Source: Alcanivorax sp. 24 | Lineage (GTDB): Bacteria; Pseudomonadota; Gammaproteobacteria; Pseudomonadales; Alcanivoracaceae | Length of the DNA: 64,000 nt | Direction of reading: 5' to 3' | Assembly (NCBI RefSeq): GCF_004360225.1 | Contig: NZ_SNUA01000011.1 | Span: 62,001 to 126,000, forward strand | Part shown: piece by piece, positions 50,890 through 60,660 of the stretch | Numbering within the stretch: position 1 is the first letter of the stretch | How the letters are laid out: each line of letters opens with the position of its first letter | Program-made: the position numbers and the translations under genes | Notes under the pieces: model-generated | The model's database searches: none | Seen by the model: only the letters and a program-made list of their open reading frames with translations | Told to the model about the DNA's origin: nothing

Positions 50890-52033
50890 GCTGTGGGAAG
50901 CTTGCTGGCAAGCGAATCGCCAACGGCTCAGGGCATTCGCGGCCAAGCGGAGCGCCGCCCGGGCCGCTTCCCACAGCGGTTTCGTGGCGGACCTGTGGGA
51001 GACCAGCTTGCTGGCGAATTCCGACCCTTTGGTGTTGGGATATTCGCTTGCCAGCAAGCTTCCCACAGCGGCTTCGTGGCGGACCTGTGGGAGGCCAGCT
51101 TGCTGGCGAATTCCGGTCCTCTGGTGTTGGGATATTCGCTTGCCAGCAAGCTTCCCACAGCGGCTTCGTGGTAGATCCGTGGGAGGCCAGCTTGCTGGCG
51201 AATTCCGGTCCTCTGGTGTTGGGATATTCGCTTGCCAGCAAGCTTCCCACAGCGGCTTCGTGGTAGATCCGTGGGAGGCCAGCTTGCTAGCGAGTTCCGG
51301 CCCTCTGGTGTTGGGATATTCGCTTGCCAGCAAGCTTCCCACAGCGGCTTCGTGGCGGACCTGTGGGAGGCCAGCTTGCTGGCGAATTCCGGTCCTCTGG
51401 TGTTGGGATATTCGCTTGCCAGCAAGCTTCCCACAGCGGCTTCGTGGTAGATCCGTGGGAGGCCAGCTTGCTGGCGAATTCCGGTCCTCTGGTGTTGGGA
51501 TATTCGCTTGCCAGCAAGCTTCCCACAGCGGCTTCGTGGTAGATCCGTGGGAGGCCAGCTTGCTAGCGAGTTCCGGCCCTCTGGTGTTGGGATATTCGCT
51601 TGCCAGCAAGCTTCCCACAGCGGCTTCGTGGCGGACCTGTGGGAGGCCAGCTTGCTGGCGAATTCCGGTCCTCTGGTGTTGGGATATTCGCTTGCCAGCA
51701 AGCTTCCCACAGCGGCTTCGTGGCGGACCTGTGGGAGACCCGCTTGCTAGCGAATTCCGGCCCTCTGGTGTTGGGATATTCGCTTGCCAGCAAGCTTCCC
51801 ACAGCGGCTTCGTGGCGGATCCGTGGGAGGCCAGCTTGCTGGCGAATTCCGGCCCTCTGGTGTTGGGATATTCGCTTGCCAGCAAGCTTCCCACAGCGGC
51901 TTCGTGGCGGATCCGTGGGAGGCCAGCTTGCTAGCGAGTTCCGGCCCTCTGGTGTTGGGATATTCGCTTGCCAGCAAGCTTCCCACAGCGGCTTCGTGGT
52001 AGATCCGTGGGAGACCGGCTTGCCAGCGAATAT
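50890..52033. repeat. Tandem REP array, 92-bp period, about 12 copies
   Basis: The anchor TTGGGATATTCGCTTGCC recurs at exactly 92-bp steps: 51035, 51127, 51219, 51311, 51403, 51495, 51587, 51679, 51771, 51863, 51955. A diverged leader copy precedes (50890-51034). Each unit holds a TTGC-CA-GCAA arm and an inverted CCAGC-TT-GCTGG arm. Units 1-3 and 4-6 share the same variant bases, giving a 276-bp higher-order period. It fills the 1,610-bp gap between the SCP2 gene and yoaA. Open frames of up to 405 codons across it, on both strands, are by-products. Confidence 0.95.
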
Positions 52034-52110
52034 AGCGGCTTGGTAGCCCCTTCCGTTACAGACCCGTGCCCATGATTGAAGCGCGGTGGCCCGCCAAACC
52101 GCGATGAACC

Positions 52111-52176
52111 ATAAAAAGCGTTTTAGTGCTTGCCAGGGCGTTGTGTCTGGTTTTGCGTTATCGGCGTCCGGCGTCC
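52111..52176. repeat. Right half of the split family 3 heptamer element
   Basis: ATAAAAAGCGTTTTAGTGC, then TTGCCAGGGCGTTGTGTCTG and GTTTTGCGTTAT, then GGCGTCC twice (52163-52176). The order matches the 3' half of the intact copies at 45521 and 49037. Only two heptamers remain on this side. Confidence 0.85.
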
Positions 52177-52276
52177 TCCTTTGGCCTCTCTCTCCGATAT
52201 CCGCTATCCTCTGCCACCCGACCCGATGTTGCCGGCATGCCCCGGCGACCTTTCCCGACCGGTTCAAGGATACGCC

Positions 52277-54196
52277 GTGACTCGCGCCAGCGAATTGCTT
52301 AACGATGCCGACCATATGGGCCGCCTGCTGGACGATTATCGTCCCCGTGAGCCCCAGTTGCGCATGGCCGACGCGGTGGACGCGGCGATCCGTTCCCATG
52401 GCACTTTGCTGGTGGAGGCGGAAACCGGTACCGGCAAGACTCTGGCCTATCTGTTGCCGGCGTTGCTCGGCGACGGTCCGACGTTGGTTTCCACCGGCAC
52501 CAAGAGTCTCCAGGATCAGCTGTTCTTCAAGGACCTGCCGGTGGTACTCAAGGCACTGCCGGTACCGCGCAAGGTGGCGCTGCTGAAGGGACGCGCCAAC
52601 TACTTGTGCCCCTATCGCCTGGAACTGCACCAGGAAGAGGCCCGTTTCCTGACCCGGGAAACCGCCGAGCAATTACAGGTGGTGGCCCATTGGGCCGGTC
52701 GCACCCGCACCGGCGACATTGCCGAGCTGAAGCAGCTTCCGGAGGATGCGCCAGTATGGCCCTGGGTCACCAGCACCGCGGACAATTGTCTGGGCACGGA
52801 GTGCCCGCGCCATTCCGAGTGTCCGCTGATGAATGCCCGGCGGGAAGCACAGGAAGCGGATCTGGTGGTGGTCAATCACCACTTGTTCTTCGCCAACGCG
52901 GCTCTGCGTGGGGAAGGGGTGAGCGAGCTGCTGCCCAGCGTCAACGCGGTGATCTTCGACGAGGCACACCAGTTGCCGGAGGTGGCGGCCAATTTCTTCG
53001 GTGATTCGCTGAGTACCCGGCAATTGCAGGAATTGGGTCGGGACAGCCTGTCGGAGGCGTCCAGCAGTGCCATGGACGTGGGCGAACTGAATCGCCGCAT
53101 CAGTGCCCTGGACAAGGCTTGCCAGGACTTCCGGCTTGCTCTTGGCGAACAGGAGCGCCGTGCCCCCTGGTCCGAGGTGGCGGAGTTGGAGGTAGTACAG
53201 GAAGCGGGGCAGGTGCTGCGCGAAGCCGCCTCGGAACTGGACGCTTTCCTCAAACCCCATGCCAAGGCCAGCCGGGGGTTGGAGGCCTGTGCCCGGCGCG
53301 CCTGGGAGCACCTGCGTACTCTGGAGAATTTGTTGGAGGCGCAGGCACCGAATCGGGTCTATTGGTTCGAGACGTTCCGCCGCACCGTGGTGCTGCACGG
53401 CACGCCGTTGTCGGTGGCGGCGCAACTGCGGGCTCAGCGGGAGCAGCATCCGTGCGCCTGGGTGCTGACCTCCGCCACCCTGTCGGTGGCGGGTCGTTTC
53501 GAGCATTTACAGAAGCGGCTGGGACTGGACGAGGCCGAGACGCTGCGTCTGGAGAGCCCGTTCGACTTTAAGCGCCAGGCGGTGTTCTACGCCCCGGATG
53601 GCCTGCCGCCGCCGTCGTCGCCGAACTATACCGCCGCGCTGGCCGAAGCCATGGTGCCGGTGATCGAAGCCGCCGAAGGGCGGACGTTCTTTCTGTTCAC
53701 CAGCCACCGGGCGTTGCGCGAAGCCGCCGGTATTCTGCGCCAGCGTCTGAGTTACCCGTTGCTGGTGCAGGGCGAGGCCGGTCGGCGGGAATTGCTGGAC
53801 GAATTCCGGCGTTTGGGCAACGCGGTGCTGCTCGGCACCAGCAGCTTCTGGGAAGGCATCGACGTGCGGGGCGACGCGCTCAGCTGTGTCATAATCGACA
53901 AGCTGCCATTCGCCTCACCGGGCGATCCGGTGGCGGCGGCTCGCATCGAGTACATTAATCGCAATGGCGGTAACGCCTTTCGTGATTACCAGCTGCCGCA
54001 GGCGGTATTGGCCCTGCGTCAAGGGGCTGGCCGTCTGATTCGCGACCCGCGGGACACCGGCCTGCTGGTGGTGGCGGATCCGCGCCTGCTTGGCAAGGGC
54101 TACGGGCGCATGTTCATCGACAGCTTGCCGGGCATGACCCGCACCCGCAAGCTGGAGGTGGTGAAACGTTTTTTCGATTACATCAGGAATCGCTGA
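52277..54196 (+). CDS. yoaA: ATP-dependent DNA helicase YoaA (DinG/XPD family)
   Basis: 639 residues from GTG at 52277 (AAGGA, 6 bases upstream). The longer frame runs through the repeat and is rejected. The Walker A is VEAETGTGKTLAYLLPALL, Walker B is the DEAH box in VIFDEAHQLPEVA. Four Fe-S cysteines appear in order: NYLCPYRLEL, NCLGTECPRHSECPLM. Motif VI is LRQGAGRLIRDPRD. This is the XPD/DinG family with an iron-sulfur domain; length and phrasing fit YoaA, a 5'-3' helicase that helps replication past damage. Confidence 0.92.
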   Translation: MTRASELLNDADHMGRLLDDYRPREPQLRMADAVDAAIRSHGTLLVEAETGTGKTLAYLLPALLGDGPTLVSTGTKSLQDQLFFKDLPVVLKALPVPRKVALLKGRANYLCPYRLELHQEEARFLTRETAEQLQVVAHWAGRTRTGDIAELKQLPEDAPVWPWVTSTADNCLGTECPRHSECPLMNARREAQEADLVVVNHHLFFANAALRGEGVSELLPSVNAVIFDEAHQLPEVAANFFGDSLSTRQLQELGRDSLSEASSSAMDVGELNRRISALDKACQDFRLALGEQERRAPWSEVAELEVVQEAGQVLREAASELDAFLKPHAKASRGLEACARRAWEHLRTLENLLEAQAPNRVYWFETFRRTVVLHGTPLSVAAQLRAQREQHPCAWVLTSATLSVAGRFEHLQKRLGLDEAETLRLESPFDFKRQAVFYAPDGLPPPSSPNYTAALAEAMVPVIEAAEGRTFFLFTSHRALREAAGILRQRLSYPLLVQGEAGRRELLDEFRRLGNAVLLGTSSFWEGIDVRGDALSCVIIDKLPFASPGDPVAAARIEYINRNGGNAFRDYQLPQAVLALRQGAGRLIRDPRDTGLLVVADPRLLGKGYGRMFIDSLPGMTRTRKLEVVKRFFDYIRNR

Positions 54197-54245
54197 CCGT
54201 GTTCCGCCGCATCGGCTCAGCCGCCTTCTCGGGAGTAGCCAGCCA

Positions 54246-54923
54246 ATGACCCGTATTGTCGCCATCGAAACCGCCACTGACGCCTGCTCCGTGGCGCTAT
54301 GGCAGGACGGTGCCGTATTGGAAAAGTTCGAGCCCGGGGCGCGCCGGCAAACCGAACGGGTATTGCCGATGGTGGAGGAACTCCTGGCGGAAGCGGGTAT
54401 CGAACTCTCCTCGGTGGACGCGCTGGCGTTTGGCCAGGGCCCGGGCTCCTTCACCGGGGTACGCGTCGCCACCTCGGTGGTGCAGGGGCTGGCCTTTTCA
54501 CTGGACTTGCCGGTGGTCGGGGTCTCCACCCTGGCATCCTGTGCCCTGGCTGCCCATGATCTCCAGCCCCGCTTTCGGCGGATCGCCGCGACGTTCGACG
54601 CACGCATGGGTGAAGTCTATTTCGGCGCTTATCGCTGCGGCGGGGATGAAGCGGAACCGCTGTGTGACGAGGGCGTATTCGCACCGGAACAGGTTCCCGT
54701 GCTGGACGGCGGCGACTGGCTGCTGGCTGGCTCCGGAGCGATTTATCAGGACGCGCTGAGCGGCAGGCTGACCTGGGCCGGAATGGACGCCGAGGCGATG
54801 CCTCGCGCGGCCACCGTGGCCCGGCTGGCGGTGGCGGCGGTACGGGAAGGTCGCACCGTGCCGGCGGAGCAGGCGCAGCCGGTTTATTTGCGCGATCGGG
54901 TGGTTCAGATAGGGAGAAAGTAA
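54246..54923 (+). CDS. tsaB: tRNA threonylcarbamoyladenosine biosynthesis protein TsaB
   Basis: 225 residues. The ASKHA-fold start ETATDACSVALWQDG and the TsaB signature ALAFGQGPGSFTGVRVATSVVQGLAF are clear. FDARMGEVYFGAYR follows near residue 120. TsaB pairs with TsaD and TsaE to make t6A at position 37 of ANN-decoding tRNAs. It lies 49 bases after yoaA and its stop codon overlaps the next start by one base (TAATG). Confidence 0.94.
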   Translation: MTRIVAIETATDACSVALWQDGAVLEKFEPGARRQTERVLPMVEELLAEAGIELSSVDALAFGQGPGSFTGVRVATSVVQGLAFSLDLPVVGVSTLASCALAAHDLQPRFRRIAATFDARMGEVYFGAYRCGGDEAEPLCDEGVFAPEQVPVLDGGDWLLAGSGAIYQDALSGRLTWAGMDAEAMPRAATVARLAVAAVREGRTVPAEQAQPVYLRDRVVQIGRK

Positions 54924-55360
54924 TGATCGAGTGGGATTTGCCGGACGTGCACCATCTGCAGGTGGTGGTGCCGAAGCAGGCGATTGATGTCATGGGCCAC
55001 GTCAACAACACCGAGTATCTGCGTTTCATGGAGCAGATCGCCTGGCACCACACCCAGGCGCTGGGGCTGGGCTGGGATAAATACCAGCAGCTCAACCGGG
55101 GCATGGTGGCGCGCCGTACCGAAGTGGATTATCTGGCGCCGGCGTTTGAAGGGGAGTCATTGCTGATCGGTACCTGGATCGTGGAGAACGACGAACGTAT
55201 CAGCATTACCCGCCGTTACCAAATCATCCGTGAATCCGATGGCCTGACGCTGCTGCGTGGCCGCACTCGCTGGGTATGCGTGGCGTTGGATTCCGGTAAA
55301 CCTCGCCGCATGCCGCCGGAATTTTTGTCCGGTTACCAACTTACCGCCCGGGAAGACTGA
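54923..55360 (+). CDS. Acyl-CoA thioesterase, YbgC/4HBT-like
   Basis: 145 residues, a single hotdog domain. The 4HBT signature [29 protein letters not shown] carries the catalytic Asp in the usual place. [21 protein letters not shown] and [11 protein letters not shown]-like strands complete the fold. It hydrolyses acyl-CoA thioesters; chain length is unknown. Its ATG overlaps the tsaB stop and it lies 5 bases before uppP. Confidence 0.87.
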   Translation: MIEWDLPDVHHLQVVVPKQAIDVMGHVNNTEYLRFMEQIAWHHTQALGLGWDKYQQLNRGMVARRTEVDYLAPAFEGESLLIGTWIVENDERISITRRYQIIRESDGLTLLRGRTRWVCVALDSGKPRRMPPEFLSGYQLTARED

Positions 55361-55365
55361 GCCGA

Positions 55366-56181
55366 ATGGATGCTTTTCAAGCCGTTATCCTGGCCCTGAT
55401 TCAGGGGCTTACCGAATTCCTGCCCATCTCCAGCTCCGCTCATTTGATTCTGCCCTCGGCGTTGTTCGGCTGGCCCGATCAGGGGCTGGCCTTTGACGTG
55501 GCGGTGCACCTGGGAACCCTGTTGGCGGTGGTGGTGTATTACCGCCGGGATCTGGTGGCGATGACCGGCGGCAGCCTCAAGGGCGTTCGCACTGGCACCA
55601 TGAACAACGAGCTGCGTCTGACCCTGCTGGTGGGGTTGGCGACGATTCCGGCGGTGGCCGCCGGTTTTCTGGCCAAGGATCTGATCGAAAACGAGCTGCG
55701 CTCGGCCACGGTGATCGCGGTCACCACGGTGCTCTTCGGGGTACTGCTGTGGCTCGCCGACGTGCTGGGTGCGCGTCGGCGTGGTACCGAAACGATGGGC
55801 GTGGGCAGCGCCTTGCTGATTGGCGTGGCGCAGGCGCTGGCCTTGATCCCTGGCACCTCGCGCAGCGGTGTCACCATCACCGCGGCGCTGGCGTTGGGCT
55901 TTCGCCGTGAAGACGCGGCCCGCTTTTCCTTTCTGATGTCGATACCGGTGATTCTTGGCGCCGGCCTGCTCAAGGCCAAGGATCTGGCGGAGAGTGCGGT
56001 GCCGGTGGACTGGCTGCATCTGATCCTGGGCGTGGCGGTCAGTGGGGTAGTCGCTTATCTGACCATTGTGTTTTTCCTGCGCTTGCTGGATCGCATTGGC
56101 ATGCTGCCGTTCATGGTTTATCGGCTGCTGCTCGGCGGCGTGCTGTTCTACGTTATTTATTCGGGAACGGTGCTGTCTTGA
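55366..56181 (+). CDS. uppP: Undecaprenyl-diphosphatase UppP/BacA
   Basis: 271 residues, eight hydrophobic segments. Both signature motifs are intact: [20 protein letters not shown] near residue 10 and [18 protein letters not shown] near 160. The enzyme dephosphorylates undecaprenyl diphosphate for reuse as the cell-wall lipid carrier and gives some bacitracin resistance. Its stop codon overlaps the TTG start of rsmJ by 4 bases. Confidence 0.95.
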   Translation: MDAFQAVILALIQGLTEFLPISSSAHLILPSALFGWPDQGLAFDVAVHLGTLLAVVVYYRRDLVAMTGGSLKGVRTGTMNNELRLTLLVGLATIPAVAAGFLAKDLIENELRSATVIAVTTVLFGVLLWLADVLGARRRGTETMGVGSALLIGVAQALALIPGTSRSGVTITAALALGFRREDAARFSFLMSIPVILGAGLLKAKDLAESAVPVDWLHLILGVAVSGVVAYLTIVFFLRLLDRIGMLPFMVYRLLLGGVLFYVIYSGTVLS

Positions 56182-56906
56182 TACCGCTGGCCTGTCTCCC
56201 CGGCGCCCCGGATCTGAAGGACGTTCCCCGTCTTGAGGATGCGGAGCGGGCCCGGGAGCAAGGCGTTGAACTGGTGTTGGGGCGCGTCGACGACCGTCTC
56301 TCCTTGTGGGCGCCGGCACGGAAGGCGGCGCCTTTGTGCGTGGATTTCCTCGGTGGCCGCCAGGGGTATCGCCTGGCGGCGGACCGGGTGCGTCATGAGC
56401 GGTTGATCAAGGCGCTGGGGAAAGTCATCGGGACGCCGGCGCGGGTTTGTGATCTCACCACCGGTCTCGGGCGCGATTCCGCGTTGATGGCTCAGGCCGG
56501 TTTTCAGGTTCTGATGGTGGAACGCGAGCCGGTGTTGCACGCCTTGCTGGTGGATGGTTTGGCTCGTGCCGCCGGCACGCCGTTGGCATCCCATCTCACG
56601 CTGTTGCCGCTATCGGATGCGCGGGACCTGGTGGCCGCGTTGACCGGGCCGTTCCACGCGGTGTTTCTTGATCCGATGTTCCCGCCCAGGGAGAAAAGCG
56701 CGGCGGTGAAACAGGATCTGCGCTGGTTACAGCAGCTTTGCCGGTACCCGGACCAGGACGAAGAACAGGCGCTACTGGCGCTGGCGCGGGGATTGGATGC
56801 CCGCAAGGTGGTGGTCAAGCGCCCGCGCCGGGCGCCGCCGCTGGCGGCGGTGGCGGCTTCGCACAGTCTCGAGGGAAAGACCGTTCGCTTCGATGTTTAC
56901 ACGTGA
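56178..56906 (+). CDS. rsmJ: 16S rRNA (guanine-1516 N2)-methyltransferase RsmJ
   Basis: 242 residues with a TTG start at 56178 overlapping the uppP stop (TTGA); no ATG lies near the expected N-terminus. The RsmJ pattern is clear: [26 protein letters not shown] loop [20 protein letters not shown], and [21 protein letters not shown], the family catalytic block. The methyltransferase modifies G1516 of 16S rRNA using SAM. It ends the co-directional run from yoaA; a REP follows. Confidence 0.92.
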   Translation: MIPLACLPGAPDLKDVPRLEDAERAREQGVELVLGRVDDRLSLWAPARKAAPLCVDFLGGRQGYRLAADRVRHERLIKALGKVIGTPARVCDLTTGLGRDSALMAQAGFQVLMVEREPVLHALLVDGLARAAGTPLASHLTLLPLSDARDLVAALTGPFHAVFLDPMFPPREKSAAVKQDLRWLQQLCRYPDQDEEQALLALARGLDARKVVVKRPRRAPPLAAVAASHSLEGKTVRFDVYT

Positions 56907-56938
56907 TGAGCGCTGAAAAGAGATCGAGGTCACCCCTC

Positions 56939-57009
56939 ATTCGCGAGCAAGCTCGCTTCCCACAGCGGTGTTCCGAAGCCTCTGTGGGAAGCGAGCTTGC
57001 TCGCGAATG
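56939..57009. repeat. REP-like palindrome between convergent rsmJ and plsB
   Basis: Arms ATTCGCGAGCAAGCTCGC and its inverse around CTTCCCACAG. Inner stem GAGC-AA-GCTC, a stem variant not used by the other copies. It lies between the 3' ends of rsmJ and plsB. Confidence 0.82.
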
Positions 57010-57074
57010 GGGTTGCCCGCAAAAGAGCAGGTCCGCAACGGTGGGACGTCACTGGTTTACGGACCGCGACCTCT

Positions 57075-59585
57075 TTAAGCGGACGTCTGGCTGTCCGGCT
57101 CCTCCGCCAGGGCGCGTTCCAGCTCCGGGACCCGTGTCACCCGCTGGATCGCCTGGCTGACGTCGGTACTGAGGATACGGCGGGCCTCGTCATCGAGAGC
57201 TCGCAGATGGTCGCCGAACTGCAGCATGCCGGCCTCGTCCTTCCACACCAGCCCGGTATCCAGCAGCTGCTGGATGAAGGTGCGCAACACCACCTTGTCG
57301 AAAAACTCCGGTGAGTTGAATTCATACAGCAGCGACAGCCTTTGCGTGGTGCGGCTGGCCAGTTCCGCCAGTTGCTCCGCTTCCAGCCGGCCGCCACCGT
57401 ATTGCACCAGCAGGCGAATGGTCAGATAATAACGCTCCAGGGAGGGCATCACCGTCTGGCCGAGATGGGCCAGCATGTCCGACGCCACGGTGTGAATCGG
57501 CGCGCCATGCAGACAATCGCCGTCGCGTTCCACCAGACCGTGCGCTTCCAGCATGCCGACGATGCGATTGACGGCGTCGGTCAGTTCGTCGCCTTCCTGC
57601 CAGTGCAGGAAATACTCGTTACGGAAGAACGGGTAGAGCAGGGCGACCATGCGGTGCAGGGTATCCTGACTCAGGCTGCGGGCATTGAAGAACAGCGAAC
57701 AAATCAATCCCGGCAATACGAACAAATGCAGGCTGTTGTTGCGCACGTAGGCCATCTGCAGCGCGGTGGCCGGATCCGTGGTGACCACATCACCGAGAGG
57801 GTGGGACACCCGCAGCAGAAACTCGTGCTTGAGCCCGTATTCGATCAGGGTATCGGCGTCGGTGTCCGCCAGGCAGGCGGTGTCACTGTAGGGCGCTTCG
57901 TTCAGCAGCGTGATGTACAGCTGCAATTGCTGCCGCAGCTGTTGCAGATCCATGGTGTGTTTGGGCGTTGCCAATAGTGCCAGACTGATCAGGTTGACCG
58001 GATTGGCCACCGCGGCGGCGTTGATGCGCGTGGCCACCTCCTGGCCCAAGGCGTTGACCGCGTGTTTGAACCAGTCTGGTGACTCCTGGGCGCTCAGGGT
58101 CTCGGCGCGCCATCCTTCCCGGTGGTCATCAAGGAAGTCCACCAGCTTGATCGGTTCACCGAAGTTCACATGCACCTGACCGAAGTGGCTGCGCAGCACC
58201 TTCACGGATTTCAGCAGACCGAAAACGGATTCCTTTTTCTTTTTCTTGCCATGCAGCTCGCCAATATAGGAACCACCTTCGATGACCTTTTCGTAACCCA
58301 CATAAACGGGCACGAAGGCAATTGGCTTACGGGCGTCACGGAGAAAACTGCGCAATGTCATCGCCAGCATGCCGGTGCGTGGCTGCAACATGCGGCCGCT
58401 GCGGCTGCGGCCGCCTTCGATGAAGTATTCGATGGAAAATCCGCGCGCGGTGATGGTGTGCAAATACTCATAGAACACCGCTGAGTAGAGCGGATTGTCG
58501 CGGAAGCTGCGGCGCATGAAGAAGGCGCCGCCACGTCGCAGAATGGTGCCCACCACCGGCAGATTGAGATTGATGCCGGCGGCGATGTGCGGGGGCACCA
58601 GGCCGTTCCGGTAGACCACGAACGACAGCAATAAATAGTCGATGTGGCTGCGGTGGCAGGGCACATAGATGACCTCGTGGTCTCGCGCCACCTGGGTCAG
58701 ATTGTCCAGATTGTAGAGACGAATGCCGTCGTAAAGGCGGTTCCATAGCCAGTTGAGAAACAGCTCCAGCGCCCGGATTACCGTGTGGGAATAATCGGCG
58801 GCGATTTCCAGCGCGTAGCCACGGGCGCGGGCGGTGACTTTCTCTTCCTTGTCCTCGCTGCTGGCCATCTCCTCCTGGATGGCCTGACGTACCGCCGGAG
58901 ACTGAATGATGTCGTTGGTCAGGGTGCGCCGGTGAGACAAGTCGGGGCCGATGGCCGCTTCCTGCTGACGGCGGAAGTGCACCCGCAGAACACGGGAGGT
59001 CTTGCGTACCACCTGATCCTCGTCATCGGATTGGTCGGCGAGCACGCGCAGGGACACCGGCGGGCTGAACTGCAGGTACAGATCCCGGCCCTGGGTGAGG
59101 ATGATAAGAAACTTCTTGATGAAACCCGGTGGTGCCCAGGTATCGGAGAACAGAATCCGCCACAGGGAGTTTTCTTTTTCCGGCTGTCGTCCCCAGAACA
59201 CCGACACCGGCACCAGTTGCACGTCCATGTCCGGGTTGTCGTGCAGGGCGCGCACCAGTTTCCGCAGGCGTGGCGGCACCAGGGCATCCCGTTGACGAGT
59301 GCCGGTCACTCCGCGCTTATACAGGTAGAAATAGTTGCGGCGCAGATGCTGTTTGCCCAGACTGAGAGAGGAATTGGCGGGGCTCAGTTTCTGCTTTCGG
59401 GTGGCCTGATGCACCACCGCCGCGTCCGCCACGGAACGGTCGCGCATTACATAGACCACCGGTTTGTTCGGGTCCAGTTGCAGTTCTTCGGGATCCGCCG
59501 GTAGCGCGGTGGCACGGGTGCACAGCCGCATGAAGGCGCGGATCAGCAAAAACAACAGTCGGTCGAGGCCTAGCCATGGACTCAT
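57075..59585 (-). CDS. plsB: Glycerol-3-phosphate 1-O-acyltransferase PlsB
   Basis: 836 residues, normal for PlsB. Acyltransferase block I is VPCHRSHIDYLLLSF (His-x4-Asp, about residue 315); block II is GGAFFMRRSFR, block III SIEYFIEGGRSRSGRML and block IV AFVPVYVGYEKVIEG. The start ATG at 59585 opens MSPWLGLDRLLFLLIRAFMRL, an amphipathic membrane-associated stretch. It acylates glycerol-3-phosphate with acyl-ACP or acyl-CoA as the first step of phospholipid synthesis. The 211-bp divergent gap to the DyP gene holds both promoters, not assigned. Confidence 0.95.
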   Translation of the reverse strand: MSPWLGLDRLLFLLIRAFMRLCTRATALPADPEELQLDPNKPVVYVMRDRSVADAAVVHQATRKQKLSPANSSLSLGKQHLRRNYFYLYKRGVTGTRQRDALVPPRLRKLVRALHDNPDMDVQLVPVSVFWGRQPEKENSLWRILFSDTWAPPGFIKKFLIILTQGRDLYLQFSPPVSLRVLADQSDDEDQVVRKTSRVLRVHFRRQQEAAIGPDLSHRRTLTNDIIQSPAVRQAIQEEMASSEDKEEKVTARARGYALEIAADYSHTVIRALELFLNWLWNRLYDGIRLYNLDNLTQVARDHEVIYVPCHRSHIDYLLLSFVVYRNGLVPPHIAAGINLNLPVVGTILRRGGAFFMRRSFRDNPLYSAVFYEYLHTITARGFSIEYFIEGGRSRSGRMLQPRTGMLAMTLRSFLRDARKPIAFVPVYVGYEKVIEGGSYIGELHGKKKKKESVFGLLKSVKVLRSHFGQVHVNFGEPIKLVDFLDDHREGWRAETLSAQESPDWFKHAVNALGQEVATRINAAAVANPVNLISLALLATPKHTMDLQQLRQQLQLYITLLNEAPYSDTACLADTDADTLIEYGLKHEFLLRVSHPLGDVVTTDPATALQMAYVRNNSLHLFVLPGLICSLFFNARSLSQDTLHRMVALLYPFFRNEYFLHWQEGDELTDAVNRIVGMLEAHGLVERDGDCLHGAPIHTVASDMLAHLGQTVMPSLERYYLTIRLLVQYGGGRLEAEQLAELASRTTQRLSLLYEFNSPEFFDKVVLRTFIQQLLDTGLVWKDEAGMLQFGDHLRALDDEARRILSTDVSQAIQRVTRVPELERALAEEPDSQTSA

Positions 59586-59796
59586 AAAGCGAGCTCTTGG
59601 GTATCCGGGTAGAGGTCGATTCTACCGGACCGGGGCCGGGAGCGCCCACCATGATGATTCGCACTGGCGCGGCGCCCGGCCGCGTCCGCGGTCATGGCCT
59701 TGCCCGAATCGATTAACCTTGCCGCTCGTATGGTATTTCCGTTCGCAATCCGCGATCATCCTGATTCGCGATACCCCCGTATTAAAGGAGTAACCC

Positions 59797-60660
59797 GTGT
59801 TCGAGCACCAGGCCGGCCTGTTTGACCGTCACTATACCCATCATCTTTTTCTTGAGTTTGCCCTCGGCGCGGGCGCCGACATGGACGAGATTCGCCTGGC
59901 TTTGCGCGAGGTGCTGGCGCGGGCACCAGCCAATACCCCGTTGTTGATGGCGTTCGGTCCCGGGTTATGGCGGAAGCTGTCACGGGCCTTCACCTTCCCG
60001 CCGTTTTCTCTGGAGGGCAAGGCGCCCTCCACCCAGGGGGACTTGCTGATCTGGATCCAGGCGGAGAACCCCAGTGACCTGTTCGATACCGGCCTGGCGG
60101 CGTCACGGCGGTTGCGCGCGGCCCTGGCGTTGCAGCTGGAAGTGCAGGGTTTTGTTTACCACGATATGCGCGATCTGTCCGGCTTCGTCGATGGCATCGG
60201 CAACCCCACCGGCGACAAGGCCCTGGCCGCGGCGGTGATTCCGGAGGGACAACCCGGAGCGGGTGGCAGTTGGATGATCACGCAGAAATGGGTGCACAAG
60301 CTGGAAAACTTCCAGGCTTTGCCGGTGGAAGAGCAGGAAAAGGTGTTCGGCCGCACCAAAGTCGACGCGGTGGAGTTCGATGAAGAGAGCATGCCGGACA
60401 ATTCCCATGTGGGCCGCACCGACGTGGATCATGAGGGTGTGCCACAGAAAATCTGGCGCCGGTCGGTGCCTTATGGCACCACCACCGAACACGGTTCCTA
60501 CTTCATTGCATTCACCTGTGAACGGGAACGTTTTGAGTTCCTGCTGCGGCGGATGTACGGCATGATCGATGGCGTCCGCGATCGCCTGCTGGATTACAGC
60601 AGGCCGGTCACGGGTTCCTGGTGGTACGCGCCCAGTCAGGAATGGCTGAGCGCACTCTGA
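59797..60660 (+). CDS. Dye-decolorizing (DyP-type) heme peroxidase
   Basis: 287 residues from GTG at 59797 (AAAGGAGTAACCC before it). The DyP family hallmark GFVDGIGNP (G-x-x-D-G) sits near residue 129, with the proximal heme region DNSHVGRTDVDHEG and KIWRRSVPYG near 210-230. No Tat or Sec signal is visible, so it is cytoplasmic or encapsulin-bound rather than exported; no encapsulin gene is adjacent. It uses hydrogen peroxide to oxidise dyes or aromatics; the natural substrate is unknown. It overlaps the EamA-type gene by 22 bases. Confidence 0.92.
   Translation: MFEHQAGLFDRHYTHHLFLEFALGAGADMDEIRLALREVLARAPANTPLLMAFGPGLWRKLSRAFTFPPFSLEGKAPSTQGDLLIWIQAENPSDLFDTGLAASRRLRAALALQLEVQGFVYHDMRDLSGFVDGIGNPTGDKALAAAVIPEGQPGAGGSWMITQKWVHKLENFQALPVEEQEKVFGRTKVDAVEFDEESMPDNSHVGRTDVDHEGVPQKIWRRSVPYGTTTEHGSYFIAFTCERERFEFLLRRMYGMIDGVRDRLLDYSRPVTGSWWYAPSQEWLSAL

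Noticed and set aside
50717-51934. Open frame of 405 codons, with counterparts on the other strand, encoding a repetitive protein
   Set aside because: It runs through the 92-bp tandem array, where the unit is not a multiple of 3 and both strands stay open. There is no ribosome-binding site and the product is only translated repeat.
51035-52033. Possible CRISPR array
   Set aside because: The 92-bp units are contiguous, near-identical along their full length and have no unique spacers. No cas genes are nearby.
46660-52276. Insertion sequence or RAYT-type transposase explaining the REP arrays
   Set aside because: No transposase-like reading frame exists in or beside the arrays; the enzyme, if any, lies outside the window.
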